From Bacteroidia bacterium (GTDB lineage: Bacteria; Bacteroidota; Bacteroidia; NS11-12g; UBA955): 7,904 bases of DNA. The notes under the pieces are model-generated. The model saw only the letters and a program-made list of their open reading frames with translations, did no database searches and had not been told where the DNA came from. A program made the translations under genes and the position numbers. The stretch spans positions 1 through 7,904 of the forward strand of contig JADLHV010000238.1 in NCBI GenBank assembly GCA_020848595.1. Direction: 5' to 3'. Shown in pieces: positions 1-7,035 of this stretch; position 1 is the first letter of the stretch; every line of letters begins with the position of its first letter.

Positions 1-135
1 GTTAAAGGACCAGGTTCAGGTAGAGATTCTGCAATCAGAAACTTAGCTGCATCAGGATTGGAAGTAATGTCTATCAACGATAATACACCTCTTCCTCATA
101 ATGGATGCCGTCCTCCTAAACGCAGACGTATCTAA
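1..135 (+). CDS. rpsK: 30S ribosomal protein uS11 (S11), 3' fragment
   Basis: This is the last 44 codons of uS11; the 5' part lies outside the window. The frame is open from base 1 and ends in TAA at 133-135. The visible C-terminal part contains GPGSGRDSAIRNL and ends in NGCRPPKRRRI, the strongly conserved basic C-terminus of bacterial uS11. uS11 binds 16S rRNA on the platform of the small subunit, near the mRNA exit site. It lies 24 nt upstream of rpsD in the same direction, the usual gene order in the distal part of the alpha-type ribosomal operon. It is truncated only by the window edge and shows no sign of being broken. Confidence 0.97.
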   Translation, partial: VKGPGSGRDSAIRNLAASGLEVMSINDNTPLPHNGCRPPKRRRI

Positions 136-159
136 ACGCATAATAATAGAGAAAAAATA

Positions 160-765
160 ATGGCAAGATATACAGGACCCAAAACAAAAATAGCCCGTAG
201 GTTCAGAGAGGCAATCTTTGGCCCGGACAAAACTCTAGAGAAGAAAAATTATCCTCCTGGAATGCACGGTAATTCCAGAAGAAGAGGCAAACAATCAGAA
301 TACGCCATCCAGCTTGCAGAAAAGCAAAAAGCTAAATATACTTATGGTATTTTGGAACGTCAGTTTGCTAAAACCTTTAGTATCGCTTCTAAAAAACGTG
401 GTATTACTGGTGAAAACTTATTGAAACTCCTTGAGTCTAGATTGGATAATACCGTATACAGACTAGGTATCGCTTCTTCTAGAAGTGCTGCTAGACAACT
501 TGTGTCTCATAAGCATATCTTAGTGAATGGCGAAATCGTCAATATCCCTTCTATGTTCTTAAAAGTTGGTGACAAAGTAGCTGTCCGCGAAAAATCTAAA
601 TCCTTGGAGTCTATCTCCAATTCATTAGGCGCAGGAAACAAACGTTTCTCTTGGCTTGAATGGAATGATAAGGAAATGAGTGGAACTTTCGTCAACCTCC
701 CAGAAAGATCAGATATTCCTGAAAACATTAAAGAGCAGTTAATCGTAGAGTTGTACTCTAAATAA
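160..765 (+). CDS. rpsD: 30S ribosomal protein uS4 (S4)
   Basis: uS4 is a primary 16S rRNA-binding protein that nucleates small-subunit assembly and lines the mRNA entry region. In some bacteria it also represses its own operon. The 201-residue length is normal. The N-terminus MARYTGPKTKIARRF and the YPPGMHG segment (about residues 31-37) are typical. The S4 RNA-binding domain spans roughly residues 92-155, with SRLDNTVYRLG, the SRSAARQLVSHKHILVNG segment and the KVGD turn. It has no cysteines, so it is the zinc-free form. The ATG at 160 follows an A-rich leader (gagaaaaaata) without an SD motif, as expected in Bacteroidota. It sits 24 nt after rpsK and 25 nt before rpoA, so it is presumably co-transcribed with both. 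Confidence 0.98.
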   Translation: MARYTGPKTKIARRFREAIFGPDKTLEKKNYPPGMHGNSRRRGKQSEYAIQLAEKQKAKYTYGILERQFAKTFSIASKKRGITGENLLKLLESRLDNTVYRLGIASSRSAARQLVSHKHILVNGEIVNIPSMFLKVGDKVAVREKSKSLESISNSLGAGNKRFSWLEWNDKEMSGTFVNLPERSDIPENIKEQLIVELYSK

Positions 766-790
766 ACCATCAAATAAAAAAAGTTAACAA

Positions 791-1783
791 ATGCCAATAT
801 TAGCATTCCAAAAACCCGAAAGAGTAATCATGCACAAGGACACAGACTTCTTTGGTCTGTTTGAGTTCTCTCCGCTTGAGAAAGGTTACGGCGTTACAAT
901 TGGAAACTCACTGCGTAGAATATTGCTTTCATCGCTTGAAGGTCATGCCATCACCGCTATCAGAATCCAAGGTGTTGAGCACGAATTCACTACAATCAAA
1001 GGTGTTTCTGAGGACATTACAGAAATTGTCCTTAACTTGAAACAAGTTAGATTGAAGAAGATAAGCAATACCGATGACCACGAAAAAGTGTTCATCTCTA
1101 TCAAAGGTAAAGAGCAATTCACTGCCGGTGATATCGCAAGATATACCAATACTTTCGAAGTATTAAACCCTGAACTGGTTATCTGTAATATGGAACCGTT
1201 CGTAAATCTTGAAATGGAAATTTCTATCGACAAAGGTCGTGGTTATGTGCCTGCCGAAGAAAATAAACCGAAAGATGCTCAAATCGGTCTTATCCCTATC
1301 GACTCTATCTTTACTCCAATTAAGAATGTTAAATATTCTGTTGAAGATTTTAGGGTTGAACAAAAAACCGATTACGAGAAATTAATCATTGAATTGACTA
1401 CCGACGGCTCTATCCATCCGGAAAGTGCCTTGAAAGAAGCCGCAAATATCCTGATCCAACACTTTATCTTGTTTAGCGATGAAAATATTCTCCTCGATTC
1501 TCAAGTGAAAAAACCTGCTCAGGAAGTCGATGAGAATTTCTTGCATATGCGCAAAATCCTTAAGACTAATTTAGCTGATTTAGACCTTTCTGTTAGAGCT
1601 TACAATTGCCTTAAGGCTGCCGAAATCCGTACTCTAGGAGAACTCGTTAGCTACGATATCGATGATCTTTTGAAATTTAGAAACTTCGGTAAAAAATCTT
1701 TATCTGAATTGGAAGAATTCGTTAGAGAAAAAGGTCTTAACTTCGGTATGGACGTATCAAAATACAATTTAGGTGAAGATTAA
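791..1783 (+). CDS. rpoA: DNA-directed RNA polymerase subunit alpha
   Basis: The alpha subunit dimerises to start RNA polymerase assembly and contacts upstream promoter DNA and regulators through its C-terminal domain. The 330-residue length is normal. The N-terminal domain (about residues 1-235) carries GNSLRRILLSSLEG at about 38-51, the conserved dimerisation and assembly segment. A linker near 236-250 leads to the C-terminal domain (about 250-325). That domain has VRAYNCLK, in which R269 and N272 match the DNA-contacting Arg and Asn of the E. coli domain, and the helix-hairpin-helix segment FRNFGKKSLSELEEF. The chosen start gives the usual MPILAFQKPE N-terminus, and no SD is seen before it. 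It lies 25 nt after rpsD and 12 nt before rplQ in one operon. Confidence 0.99.
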   Translation: MPILAFQKPERVIMHKDTDFFGLFEFSPLEKGYGVTIGNSLRRILLSSLEGHAITAIRIQGVEHEFTTIKGVSEDITEIVLNLKQVRLKKISNTDDHEKVFISIKGKEQFTAGDIARYTNTFEVLNPELVICNMEPFVNLEMEISIDKGRGYVPAEENKPKDAQIGLIPIDSIFTPIKNVKYSVEDFRVEQKTDYEKLIIELTTDGSIHPESALKEAANILIQHFILFSDENILLDSQVKKPAQEVDENFLHMRKILKTNLADLDLSVRAYNCLKAAEIRTLGELVSYDIDDLLKFRNFGKKSLSELEEFVREKGLNFGMDVSKYNLGED

Positions 1784-1795
1784 TATTAGTTTAGA

Positions 1796-2290
1796 ATGAG
1801 ACACGGAAATAAAGTAAACAAATTAGGCAGGACAGCTTCTCATAGAAGAGCTTTGATGGCTAACCTGACCATCTCCCTTATAAAACGCAAAAGGATTACT
1901 ACTACTTTGGCTAAAGCTAAAGCGCTTAGAGTATATGCCGAACCTATTCTTACAAAAGCAAAAAATGATTCTACTCACTCTAGAAGAATCGTATTTAGCT
2001 ACTTGAGAGATAAAGAGTCTATTCAAGAACTTTTTGGCCCTATCGCCGAAAAAATCGCTAGTAGACCAGGTGGGTATACCAGAATCCTTAAATTAGGTAA
2101 TAGAATGGGGGATAATTCTGAAATGGCTATGATTGAATTGGTAGACTTTAATGAGTACACCGACAAAGTAGGCAAAAAACAAGAAACTAAAACGAAAACA
2201 AGAAGAGGTAGAGCTAAAGCTAAACCGCGTGATGAAGCTCCTGCAGCTACTGAAACTAGCACCGATGCTACCGAATCTAACCCTGAATAA
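1796..2290 (+). CDS. rplQ: 50S ribosomal protein bL17 (L17) with an acidic/basic C-terminal tail
   Basis: bL17 binds 23S rRNA near the polypeptide exit tunnel. The first ~122 residues are a full bL17 domain: MRHGNKVNKLGRTASHRRALMANL, the KAKALRVYAEPIL segment, and RPGGYTRILKLGNRMGDNSEMAMIELV. The remaining ~40 residues are a low-complexity tail, first Lys/Arg-rich (KKQETKTKTRRGRAKAKPR), then Ala/Thr/Glu-rich to the stop. This makes the protein 164 residues long, against about 127 in E. coli. Such tails are common in Bacteroidota and are probably disordered (inference). The start lies 12 nt after rpoA with no SD motif, so translation may be coupled to rpoA or rely on the A-rich context. It is the last gene of the operon, as the terminator 18 nt downstream shows. 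Confidence 0.98.
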   Translation: MRHGNKVNKLGRTASHRRALMANLTISLIKRKRITTTLAKAKALRVYAEPILTKAKNDSTHSRRIVFSYLRDKESIQELFGPIAEKIASRPGGYTRILKLGNRMGDNSEMAMIELVDFNEYTDKVGKKQETKTKTRRGRAKAKPRDEAPAATETSTDATESNPE

Positions 2291-2308
2291 TATTCAACAT
2301 TATACTTT

Positions 2309-2339
2309 AAAGCCGTATCTTCACGATACGGCTTTTTTT
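2309..2339 (+). terminator. Intrinsic terminator of the rpsK-rpsD-rpoA-rplQ operon
   Basis: A perfect 11-bp stem (2309-2319 paired with 2325-2335, core GCCGTATC/GATACGGC) has a 5-nt loop TTCAC and runs into a T tract ending at 2339. It begins 18 nt after the rplQ stop. The stem, short loop and T run are the classic features of a Rho-independent terminator for the + strand. Confidence 0.93.
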
Positions 2340-2360
2340 ATGCCCGACTTTTTGGGCATA
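2339..2360. repeat. Second hairpin directly after the rplQ terminator
   Basis: TATGCCC (2339-2345) and GGGCATA (2354-2360) form a perfect 7-bp inverted repeat with an 8-nt loop GACTTTTT. It abuts the T tract of the rplQ terminator and has no T tract of its own on either strand, so it is not a second standard terminator. Its shape, ATGCCC then T-rich then GGGCAT, resembles the junctions of the repeat units near 7585-7605. The rest of the spacer up to about 2425 shows no gene or recognisable signal. Confidence 0.6.
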
Positions 2361-2426
2361 CTCAATGATTGCAATCTTGTTCTAGCTTTCTATTAAATTC
2401 GGTAATGCTGTCCTTCTTAAACCCAC

Positions 2427-2456
2427 AAAAAAAAAGCCCGGATTAAACCGAGCTTT
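2427..2456 (-). terminator. Intrinsic terminator of the 1238-residue TraB/GumN-domain gene
   Basis: Read on the - strand, the arms are AAAGCTCGG (2456-2448) and CCGGGCTTT (2441-2433), with one G-U pair and a 6-nt loop. They form a 9-bp stem followed by a T tract of nine bases (complement of 2427-2435). It lies 17 nt past the stop codon at 2473. It faces the rplQ terminator, so the two convergent transcription units are insulated from each other. Confidence 0.88.
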
Positions 2457-2472
2457 CTAATTTCTTTTTACT

Positions 2473-5400
2473 TTAATAATCCCAAGAAGATGCACTATTG
2501 TACCCGTATAAATAACTATCGTAATAACCTCCGTTCCTGTTGCGAGTTAAACGCAATAAATTGTCAAAGAAAATCGTATTCATGATTTTACTATACTTCA
2601 TTTCTTCTATAATCGGAAAACTTATGGAATTCATTAATAAGGATTTTTTAGGGTCATTTAACTTGTTAGAGTCTAATGGAAGAGCCTCAGAAATAAAATA
2701 TGACCATTCGTCTTCTTCCGCAATTCTATACTTACAAATGTGCACTATTGCTGAATCATTTTGATAAATAATCAATCTCTTTTCTATAAATACTATTGAA
2801 TCCATTACCTCTTCATCTGATAATAACCTATGAATCTCTGAACTAACCCAATCTTTTTGATTATGAAATTCTGCAGGAAACTTTTCAGACTTGCCAGCTT
2901 CTGCTAGTACATTATAAAAACGGGTTCTGGTTTTTAAATTTTTGGCTAATGCGGTATAAACCGTATCATTAAAATTGATGTTATATTTTAATAATACAGG
3001 TAATAAATTAAGTCGCGTTTCATTGTCTGTAATCTTAAGAATCTTTTCTAATAAGTCTTGCATATTACTGTATTTGTTCCTCAATGGAAGCGATAAATCT
3101 AACATGTCAGATAATAAATACGATTCTTTATAATAAGAGTTATAGTTACCACTGTTGAAACTAACCCTATTGCTGAAAATTGAATAACTCGATTTAATAT
3201 TATACCTATAAAAATCATAAGTATCGAACGAACTATTATCTTTTTCTCGCGTTAAATTCGCCATTATTCGCTTGTACTCGATTTTAGTTTCCTTAATTAA
3301 CTTTTCATGTATACTGGCATAATCCGTTTCGTTAATAATACCACTATCTTTCATCCTGCTCATTAATTGATAAGCCGTGTTTCTATACTCGGGTATTGTA
3401 GTTAATTCTATGAGTTCTGGTAATATTATTTTGGTAAGTTTCAATGAATCGCCAAAACCTGATAACATTAATTCCATACTATATGAATTATCCGAAATTG
3501 GAATATCATTGGCGAGTATCGGTTTGATAGCATTAAATGCCTTTTCATTTTGCTGGGCTGAAATGGCGTTTATGATTTCAATTTGCATATAGGCAGTATC
3601 CGAAAATCTATTGTATAATTTTTGTAAATAGGGAACGATTAAATGCGCGGCACTATCAATTTCACCTAGTCTTTGAATCATAGATGATCTTAATTGTGCA
3701 GCATCGCCTTTCATGCTTATTGTGTCTATTACGTTGCATATATTAGTAATGTCTTCTTTATAGAAGGTTACATCATCAAAATATTTTATTGAAGCTTTTC
3801 TTGTGGCAGAATCATTGCTCGTAAAATCAGCAAAAAATCGATACCCTTTGTTTTTAAAAATATCATCATCAAGTAAAGTATCACTGATATCGAAGGTGTT
3901 AAAAAAGTTTTCAATAAAATCACTTTTGCCAGAAACTGTATCTAGGTAGGCTTCAAGAGTATATTTTAACTTGCCATTTAGCGCGTGTAAGACTTTAATT
4001 TGACGAGTGGTATTGGTATCTGTGTAGGTTAAGGTGACGTAATTAATGCCTTTCTTTACTGTCGTAGATTTATGTAATAAGCGCAATGAACTGTGTTTCT
4101 TTTCCCAATTATCAAAATATTTCTGTTGGCTTCTGTATTGTTTTTCATAATAACCATATCTATACATACCAACTGATATAAATTCATTGCTGTTTTTTGG
4201 CATATAATAAACTTCTTTATAGCTTCCTTTATATTTATCATCTAATGCGGCGTTATCATCATCAACTTCGCTAGCACCGAAAAATGAATACGAAGGTCTT
4301 GCTTTAGTTAATAAAGGTAAAATAGGCGTTTTAACTGTATAAAATAGGGAAGTGTCTTTGTATTCTATAAATTGAAAAGTGGGTTTACCATTGAATTTAA
4401 TAGAAGTAAAAAATCTATCATTAAAATCGCCTCCATTATTGTTAGGTTTCATTAAAAACATAATATAACGTGTCCCACTGATCACAAATCGCGCAATTAA
4501 TTTGTCACTGTTTTTATTAGCAAATTCTGCATCTAAGGCATTATAGCCATTCCAAACAAAATGTTTCTTCGATAAGATCACAAAATCATCTGTTTTAGAA
4601 AAGCTCTCAGCCATTAAATCTAATTCAAAAGTATCTTGCTCGAGATAGAACTGATTGAGAATGTCTTCTTGTTTTATCAAATACGTATTACCTGAATTTT
4701 TTTCGTAAACTAAATGCTCAAACGATGGGTCGCCTTTATATGGCATTGGCAGTCGATCTGTTTTTTCATTACTTGGCAAGTCTAACGAAAACACGCTGTC
4801 AGGACTATTGATGCGTTGCCAAACGGAGGCATTACCTTCAATAATTTTAATTGATTTGAAGAAATTATTAGCATCAGATGATATTGCAAAATTTTTCTTG
4901 CCAGACATCCGTATGATGTAAACATAAAAAGGAGAAGCTAATATTTGAAAACGATTTAAATCACCAGTTTTCAGCATTGTAACGACTTCCATTCCATTAA
5001 ATCCATTAGATAGAATGTTCTTTTTACTGGTTATCTCACCTGGAATATTTTCAAATATCAGTGTATCGATTACTCTTAAAACATCTTCGGGCGATTTACC
5101 CGAGAAAATAGAGTTACAAGTTATTTTTTCTATTTGATAATAATAACCATTAGCTAAGTCGGGACTGAGGTAAGACGATATATAACTATTATTATTGACC
5201 TTAGTTAAGCGGGTAGGTAGAATGGCAGAAATTAATCCATCTTCTGAAGTATAGGTGCTATATTTATGTTCAATCTTCTTGTTTTCTATTTTCTTAGCCA
5301 TTTTGCTTTTTTCGAGTGCAATACTTTGAACCGGACGAACTTGATACCCCATATCAATAAGCATTTGCAAAACGCCTTTGGTTCCAGGTAAATGCGAGCA

Positions 5401-6189
5401 ACCAACTCCCGTGAATAAGGTATTACCTTGGCGCATTATAGAATCCATTCGACGCACCATATTGGCATTGCGTTTATAAAGCATATATTCGAGATAATGT
5501 TCGCTTTCGGTTAGTCGATCTATTGAGTCTATAAGTTGAATATTACCTGTGCGATAAGCTTCGGCTACCTGCATTCTTAATTTATAATTAAAACGTTTTG
5601 GTTTTTTCTTTTTGGCATCATTGGGTTCTTTATTGGCTTTTTTAACTAAATCTCGGCTTTCTTCATAACCTTCAACACCCGTAAATCCCTTTTTTAATTT
5701 CTTAGCCAATTGGTAGATATATAAATCGAGCCAAGCATCTTCTTCGAAATCGTCTTGTTCTCCTCTTTGAAGAAGATAATTAACTTCTCTAACTTCGGCG
5801 CTAAGTTTTCTTTTAAGCAAGTCTTTATCATAGCTATTAAGAGTAAAATTAAAGAAATTTAGAAATTGGCTTGAGTTTCTAGGGTATACTTTTTCGGCAT
5901 CTTCTGGGTTATCAAATTCAGATTCAGTAATCCAACGGTGAATAACACTATCGAGATCTTGTTCAAGCGCAACAATATCACATTTAGAGAGTGCAAGATA
6001 AAAGGAATCACCGAGGTGAAACGCAATTTTCTGACTAACGTGCATCGTCCCGTAGACATAAGAAGGTTTTTTTAGACCATTGCCAGTAACTTGCCAGAGA
6101 AGTCCATTTTGTTTGACTTGGGCATTTATGTTAAGACTAAATAAAATAGATAAAATAGAGACGAAAGTTAGTTTAAGAATGTTTTTCAT
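2473..6189 (-). CDS. Large secreted TraB/GumN (Tiki-like) domain protein with tandem modules and a helical-repeat region
   Basis: This 1238-residue protein has a probable Sec signal peptide: MKN, a hydrophobic stretch to about residue 20, and likely cleavage after INA at 23. It has no lipobox Cys, so it is predicted periplasmic or exported. Residues about 28-287 are a TraB/GumN domain. They show GLLWQVTGNGLKKPSYVYGTMH with the first GxxH at G47-H50, the conserved Glu at 76 (ALEQDLD), and VGCSHLPG with the second GxxH at G263-H266. In the Tiki/TraB superfamily these residues are thought to form a metal-dependent hydrolase site; its activity here is not known. Residues about 307-450, 456-600 and 604-768 look like three copies of one beta-rich module. 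Each ends in a helix and strand of the type FFKSIKI, FFTSIKF or FFNTFDI. Residues about 800-1100 are helix-rich and HEAT-like. The C-terminus (about 1110-1238) is unassigned and ends in a Tyr/Gly/Ser-rich stretch; I see no typical type IX sorting domain. The family is usually about 300 residues, so this is a large extension. It is monocistronic, with its own terminator and a likely weak promoter. It is unrelated to the conjugation protein TraB. Confidence 0.85.
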   Translation of the reverse strand: MKNILKLTFVSILSILFSLNINAQVKQNGLLWQVTGNGLKKPSYVYGTMHVSQKIAFHLGDSFYLALSKCDIVALEQDLDSVIHRWITESEFDNPEDAEKVYPRNSSQFLNFFNFTLNSYDKDLLKRKLSAEVREVNYLLQRGEQDDFEEDAWLDLYIYQLAKKLKKGFTGVEGYEESRDLVKKANKEPNDAKKKKPKRFNYKLRMQVAEAYRTGNIQLIDSIDRLTESEHYLEYMLYKRNANMVRRMDSIMRQGNTLFTGVGCSHLPGTKGVLQMLIDMGYQVRPVQSIALEKSKMAKKIENKKIEHKYSTYTSEDGLISAILPTRLTKVNNNSYISSYLSPDLANGYYYQIEKITCNSIFSGKSPEDVLRVIDTLIFENIPGEITSKKNILSNGFNGMEVVTMLKTGDLNRFQILASPFYVYIIRMSGKKNFAISSDANNFFKSIKIIEGNASVWQRINSPDSVFSLDLPSNEKTDRLPMPYKGDPSFEHLVYEKNSGNTYLIKQEDILNQFYLEQDTFELDLMAESFSKTDDFVILSKKHFVWNGYNALDAEFANKNSDKLIARFVISGTRYIMFLMKPNNNGGDFNDRFFTSIKFNGKPTFQFIEYKDTSLFYTVKTPILPLLTKARPSYSFFGASEVDDDNAALDDKYKGSYKEVYYMPKNSNEFISVGMYRYGYYEKQYRSQQKYFDNWEKKHSSLRLLHKSTTVKKGINYVTLTYTDTNTTRQIKVLHALNGKLKYTLEAYLDTVSGKSDFIENFFNTFDISDTLLDDDIFKNKGYRFFADFTSNDSATRKASIKYFDDVTFYKEDITNICNVIDTISMKGDAAQLRSSMIQRLGEIDSAAHLIVPYLQKLYNRFSDTAYMQIEIINAISAQQNEKAFNAIKPILANDIPISDNSYSMELMLSGFGDSLKLTKIILPELIELTTIPEYRNTAYQLMSRMKDSGIINETDYASIHEKLIKETKIEYKRIMANLTREKDNSSFDTYDFYRYNIKSSYSIFSNRVSFNSGNYNSYYKESYLLSDMLDLSLPLRNKYSNMQDLLEKILKITDNETRLNLLPVLLKYNINFNDTVYTALAKNLKTRTRFYNVLAEAGKSEKFPAEFHNQKDWVSSEIHRLLSDEEVMDSIVFIEKRLIIYQNDSAIVHICKYRIAEEDEWSYFISEALPLDSNKLNDPKKSLLMNSISFPIIEEMKYSKIMNTIFFDNLLRLTRNRNGGYYDSYLYGYNSASSWDY

Positions 6190-6202
6190 TTCAGATAAAA
6201 TA

Positions 6203-6233
6203 CGAAGATAAAATATTGTGACTATACAATGAA
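6203..6233 (-). promoter_or_regulatory. Candidate Bacteroidota-type promoter of the TraB/GumN-domain gene
   Basis: On the - strand TATCTTCG (6210-6203) differs at one base from the TAnnTTTG -7 consensus of the Bacteroidota primary sigma factor. Nineteen bases upstream lies only TTCA (6233-6230); a TTG (6229-6227) sits at a short 16-base spacing. The -33 element is therefore poor. The site begins right at the end of the rplI terminator and would give a leader of about 10 nt, so the gene probably has its own weak promoter. Some transcription may instead read through from rplI. Confidence 0.4.
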
Positions 6234-6263
6234 AAAAGGGATGAATTTATTTCATCCCTTTTT
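6232..6263 (-). terminator. Intrinsic terminator of the rpsF-rpsR-rplI operon
   Basis: A perfect 13-bp inverted repeat (6233-6245 with 6251-6263, core GGGATGAA/TTCATCCC) with a 5-nt loop lies 24 nt after the rplI stop. The arms carry the A and T tracts, so on the - strand the hairpin ends in six Ts. It could also work on the + strand, but no gene there needs it. It separates the ribosomal operon from the large gene downstream in the same direction. Confidence 0.9.
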
Positions 6264-6287
6264 CTAAAAAGTGCGAAGATTGGTCGA

Positions 6288-6740
6288 TTATTCGGCGACT
6301 ACTTCGATATTGATATCTTTAGAAACCTCTTTGTGGAGGTTGATAATTGCTTTATATTGACCAAGAACACGAGGGTCTTCAGAGAAAACGATTTTTCTTC
6401 TGTCAACTTCGATGCCTTTTTCTTTTAATACGTTAGCAACTTGCAAAGGTGTAATTGAACCGAAAATCTTTCCAGAAGTTCCGGTTTTAGCTTTAATAAC
6501 AATAGAAACACCATCCAAACGAGTAGCGAGAGCTTCAGCGTCTTTTTTGATTTTATCTTGTTTAAAAGCTCTTTGCTTGATGTCTTCAGCCAGCATTTTC
6601 ATTGCTGATTCGGTAGCCATTTTAGCCATACCTTGTGGGATAAGGAAGTTACGACCATAACCTGGACGCACGCTCACCACATCATCTTTATGTCCCAGGT
6701 TTCTAACGTCCTGAGTAAGAATTAATTTCATGTTTGCCAT
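6288..6740 (-). CDS. rplI: 50S ribosomal protein bL9 (L9)
   Basis: bL9 binds 23S rRNA near the base of the L1 stalk and helps maintain reading frame. The 150-residue length is normal. The N-terminal rRNA-binding domain has MKLILTQDVRNLGHKDDVVSV and GYGRNFLIPQG (residues 27-37). A long connecting helix (about 40-75) leads to the C-terminal domain with GKIFGSIT (about 90-97) and the ending INIEVVAE. Most bL9 proteins start at the Met that is codon 4 here. The start at 6740 is preferred because a perfect AAGGAGG lies 8 nt upstream of it, but 17 nt from the internal ATG. The gene follows rpsR by 19 nt and is last in the operon. Confidence 0.97.
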   Translation of the reverse strand: MANMKLILTQDVRNLGHKDDVVSVRPGYGRNFLIPQGMAKMATESAMKMLAEDIKQRAFKQDKIKKDAEALATRLDGVSIVIKAKTGTSGKIFGSITPLQVANVLKEKGIEVDRRKIVFSEDPRVLGQYKAIINLHKEVSKDINIEVVAE

Positions 6741-6748
6741 TTAAATTT

Positions 6749-6755
6749 CCTCCTT
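6749..6755 (-). promoter_or_regulatory. Strong Shine-Dalgarno site of rplI
   Basis: AAGGAGG on the - strand lies 8 nt upstream of the rplI ATG, in the 19-nt gap after rpsR. It is a seven-base match to the anti-SD sequence at good spacing. This is unusual for Bacteroidota, where most leaders lack SD motifs; the + strand genes of this window have none. It decides the rplI start codon. Confidence 0.85.
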
Positions 6756-6759
6756 ATTA

Positions 6760-7035
6760 TTATTTTAAACCGTCTGCTACGAAAGGCAATATGGCCATGA
6801 AACGAGCACGTTTAACTGCTGTAGCCACTTTGCGTTGATATTTGTCAGATGTTCCAGTGATTCTACCTGGAAGGATTTTTCCTTGCTCATTCATGAATTT
6901 CAAGAGAAAGTTAGCGTCCTTGTAGTCAATATACTTGATATTGTGCTTCTTGAAACGGCAATATTTCTTCTTAATAACCTGCTGATTGGCGGCTTGAGAA
7001 TGGAAATTAAAATTGTCTTGTGCTTGCTTGCTCAT
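6760..7035 (-). CDS. rpsR: 30S ribosomal protein bS18 (S18)
   Basis: bS18 forms a heterodimer with bS6 on the platform of the small subunit. In Bacteroidota it also helps hold the 3' end of 16S rRNA with bS6 and bS21. The 91-residue length is somewhat above the 75 of E. coli, because of a Gln/Asn-rich N-terminal extension (about residues 1-20). The conserved core starts at KKKYCRFKK and runs through the IDYKDANFLLKFM segment, then GKILPGRITGTSDKYQRKV and the basic helix KRARFMAILPF (about 75-85). Its ATG overlaps the rpsF stop as ATGA (7035-7032), so the two partners are translationally linked. A strong AAGGAGG lies 10 nt upstream, inside the rpsF coding end. Confidence 0.98.
   Translation of the reverse strand: MSKQAQDNFNFHSQAANQQVIKKKYCRFKKHNIKYIDYKDANFLLKFMNEQGKILPGRITGTSDKYQRKVATAVKRARFMAILPFVADGLK

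Noticed and set aside
2540..2764. 74-codon + strand frame in the convergent region
   Set aside because: It is antisense to the C-terminal part of the large secreted protein, has no promoter-like or start context, and its product is unrecognisable.
2473..6189. Conjugation protein TraB
   Set aside because: The shared name is historical. The GxxH motifs and signal peptide point to the TraB/GumN (Tiki-like) family, and there are no transfer genes nearby.
6729..6731. Alternative start of rplI at codon 4 (MKLILTQDV)
   Set aside because: It matches the usual bL9 N-terminus, but its distance of 17 nt to the SD is too long, whereas the ATG at 6740 is at 8 nt. It cannot be fully excluded.
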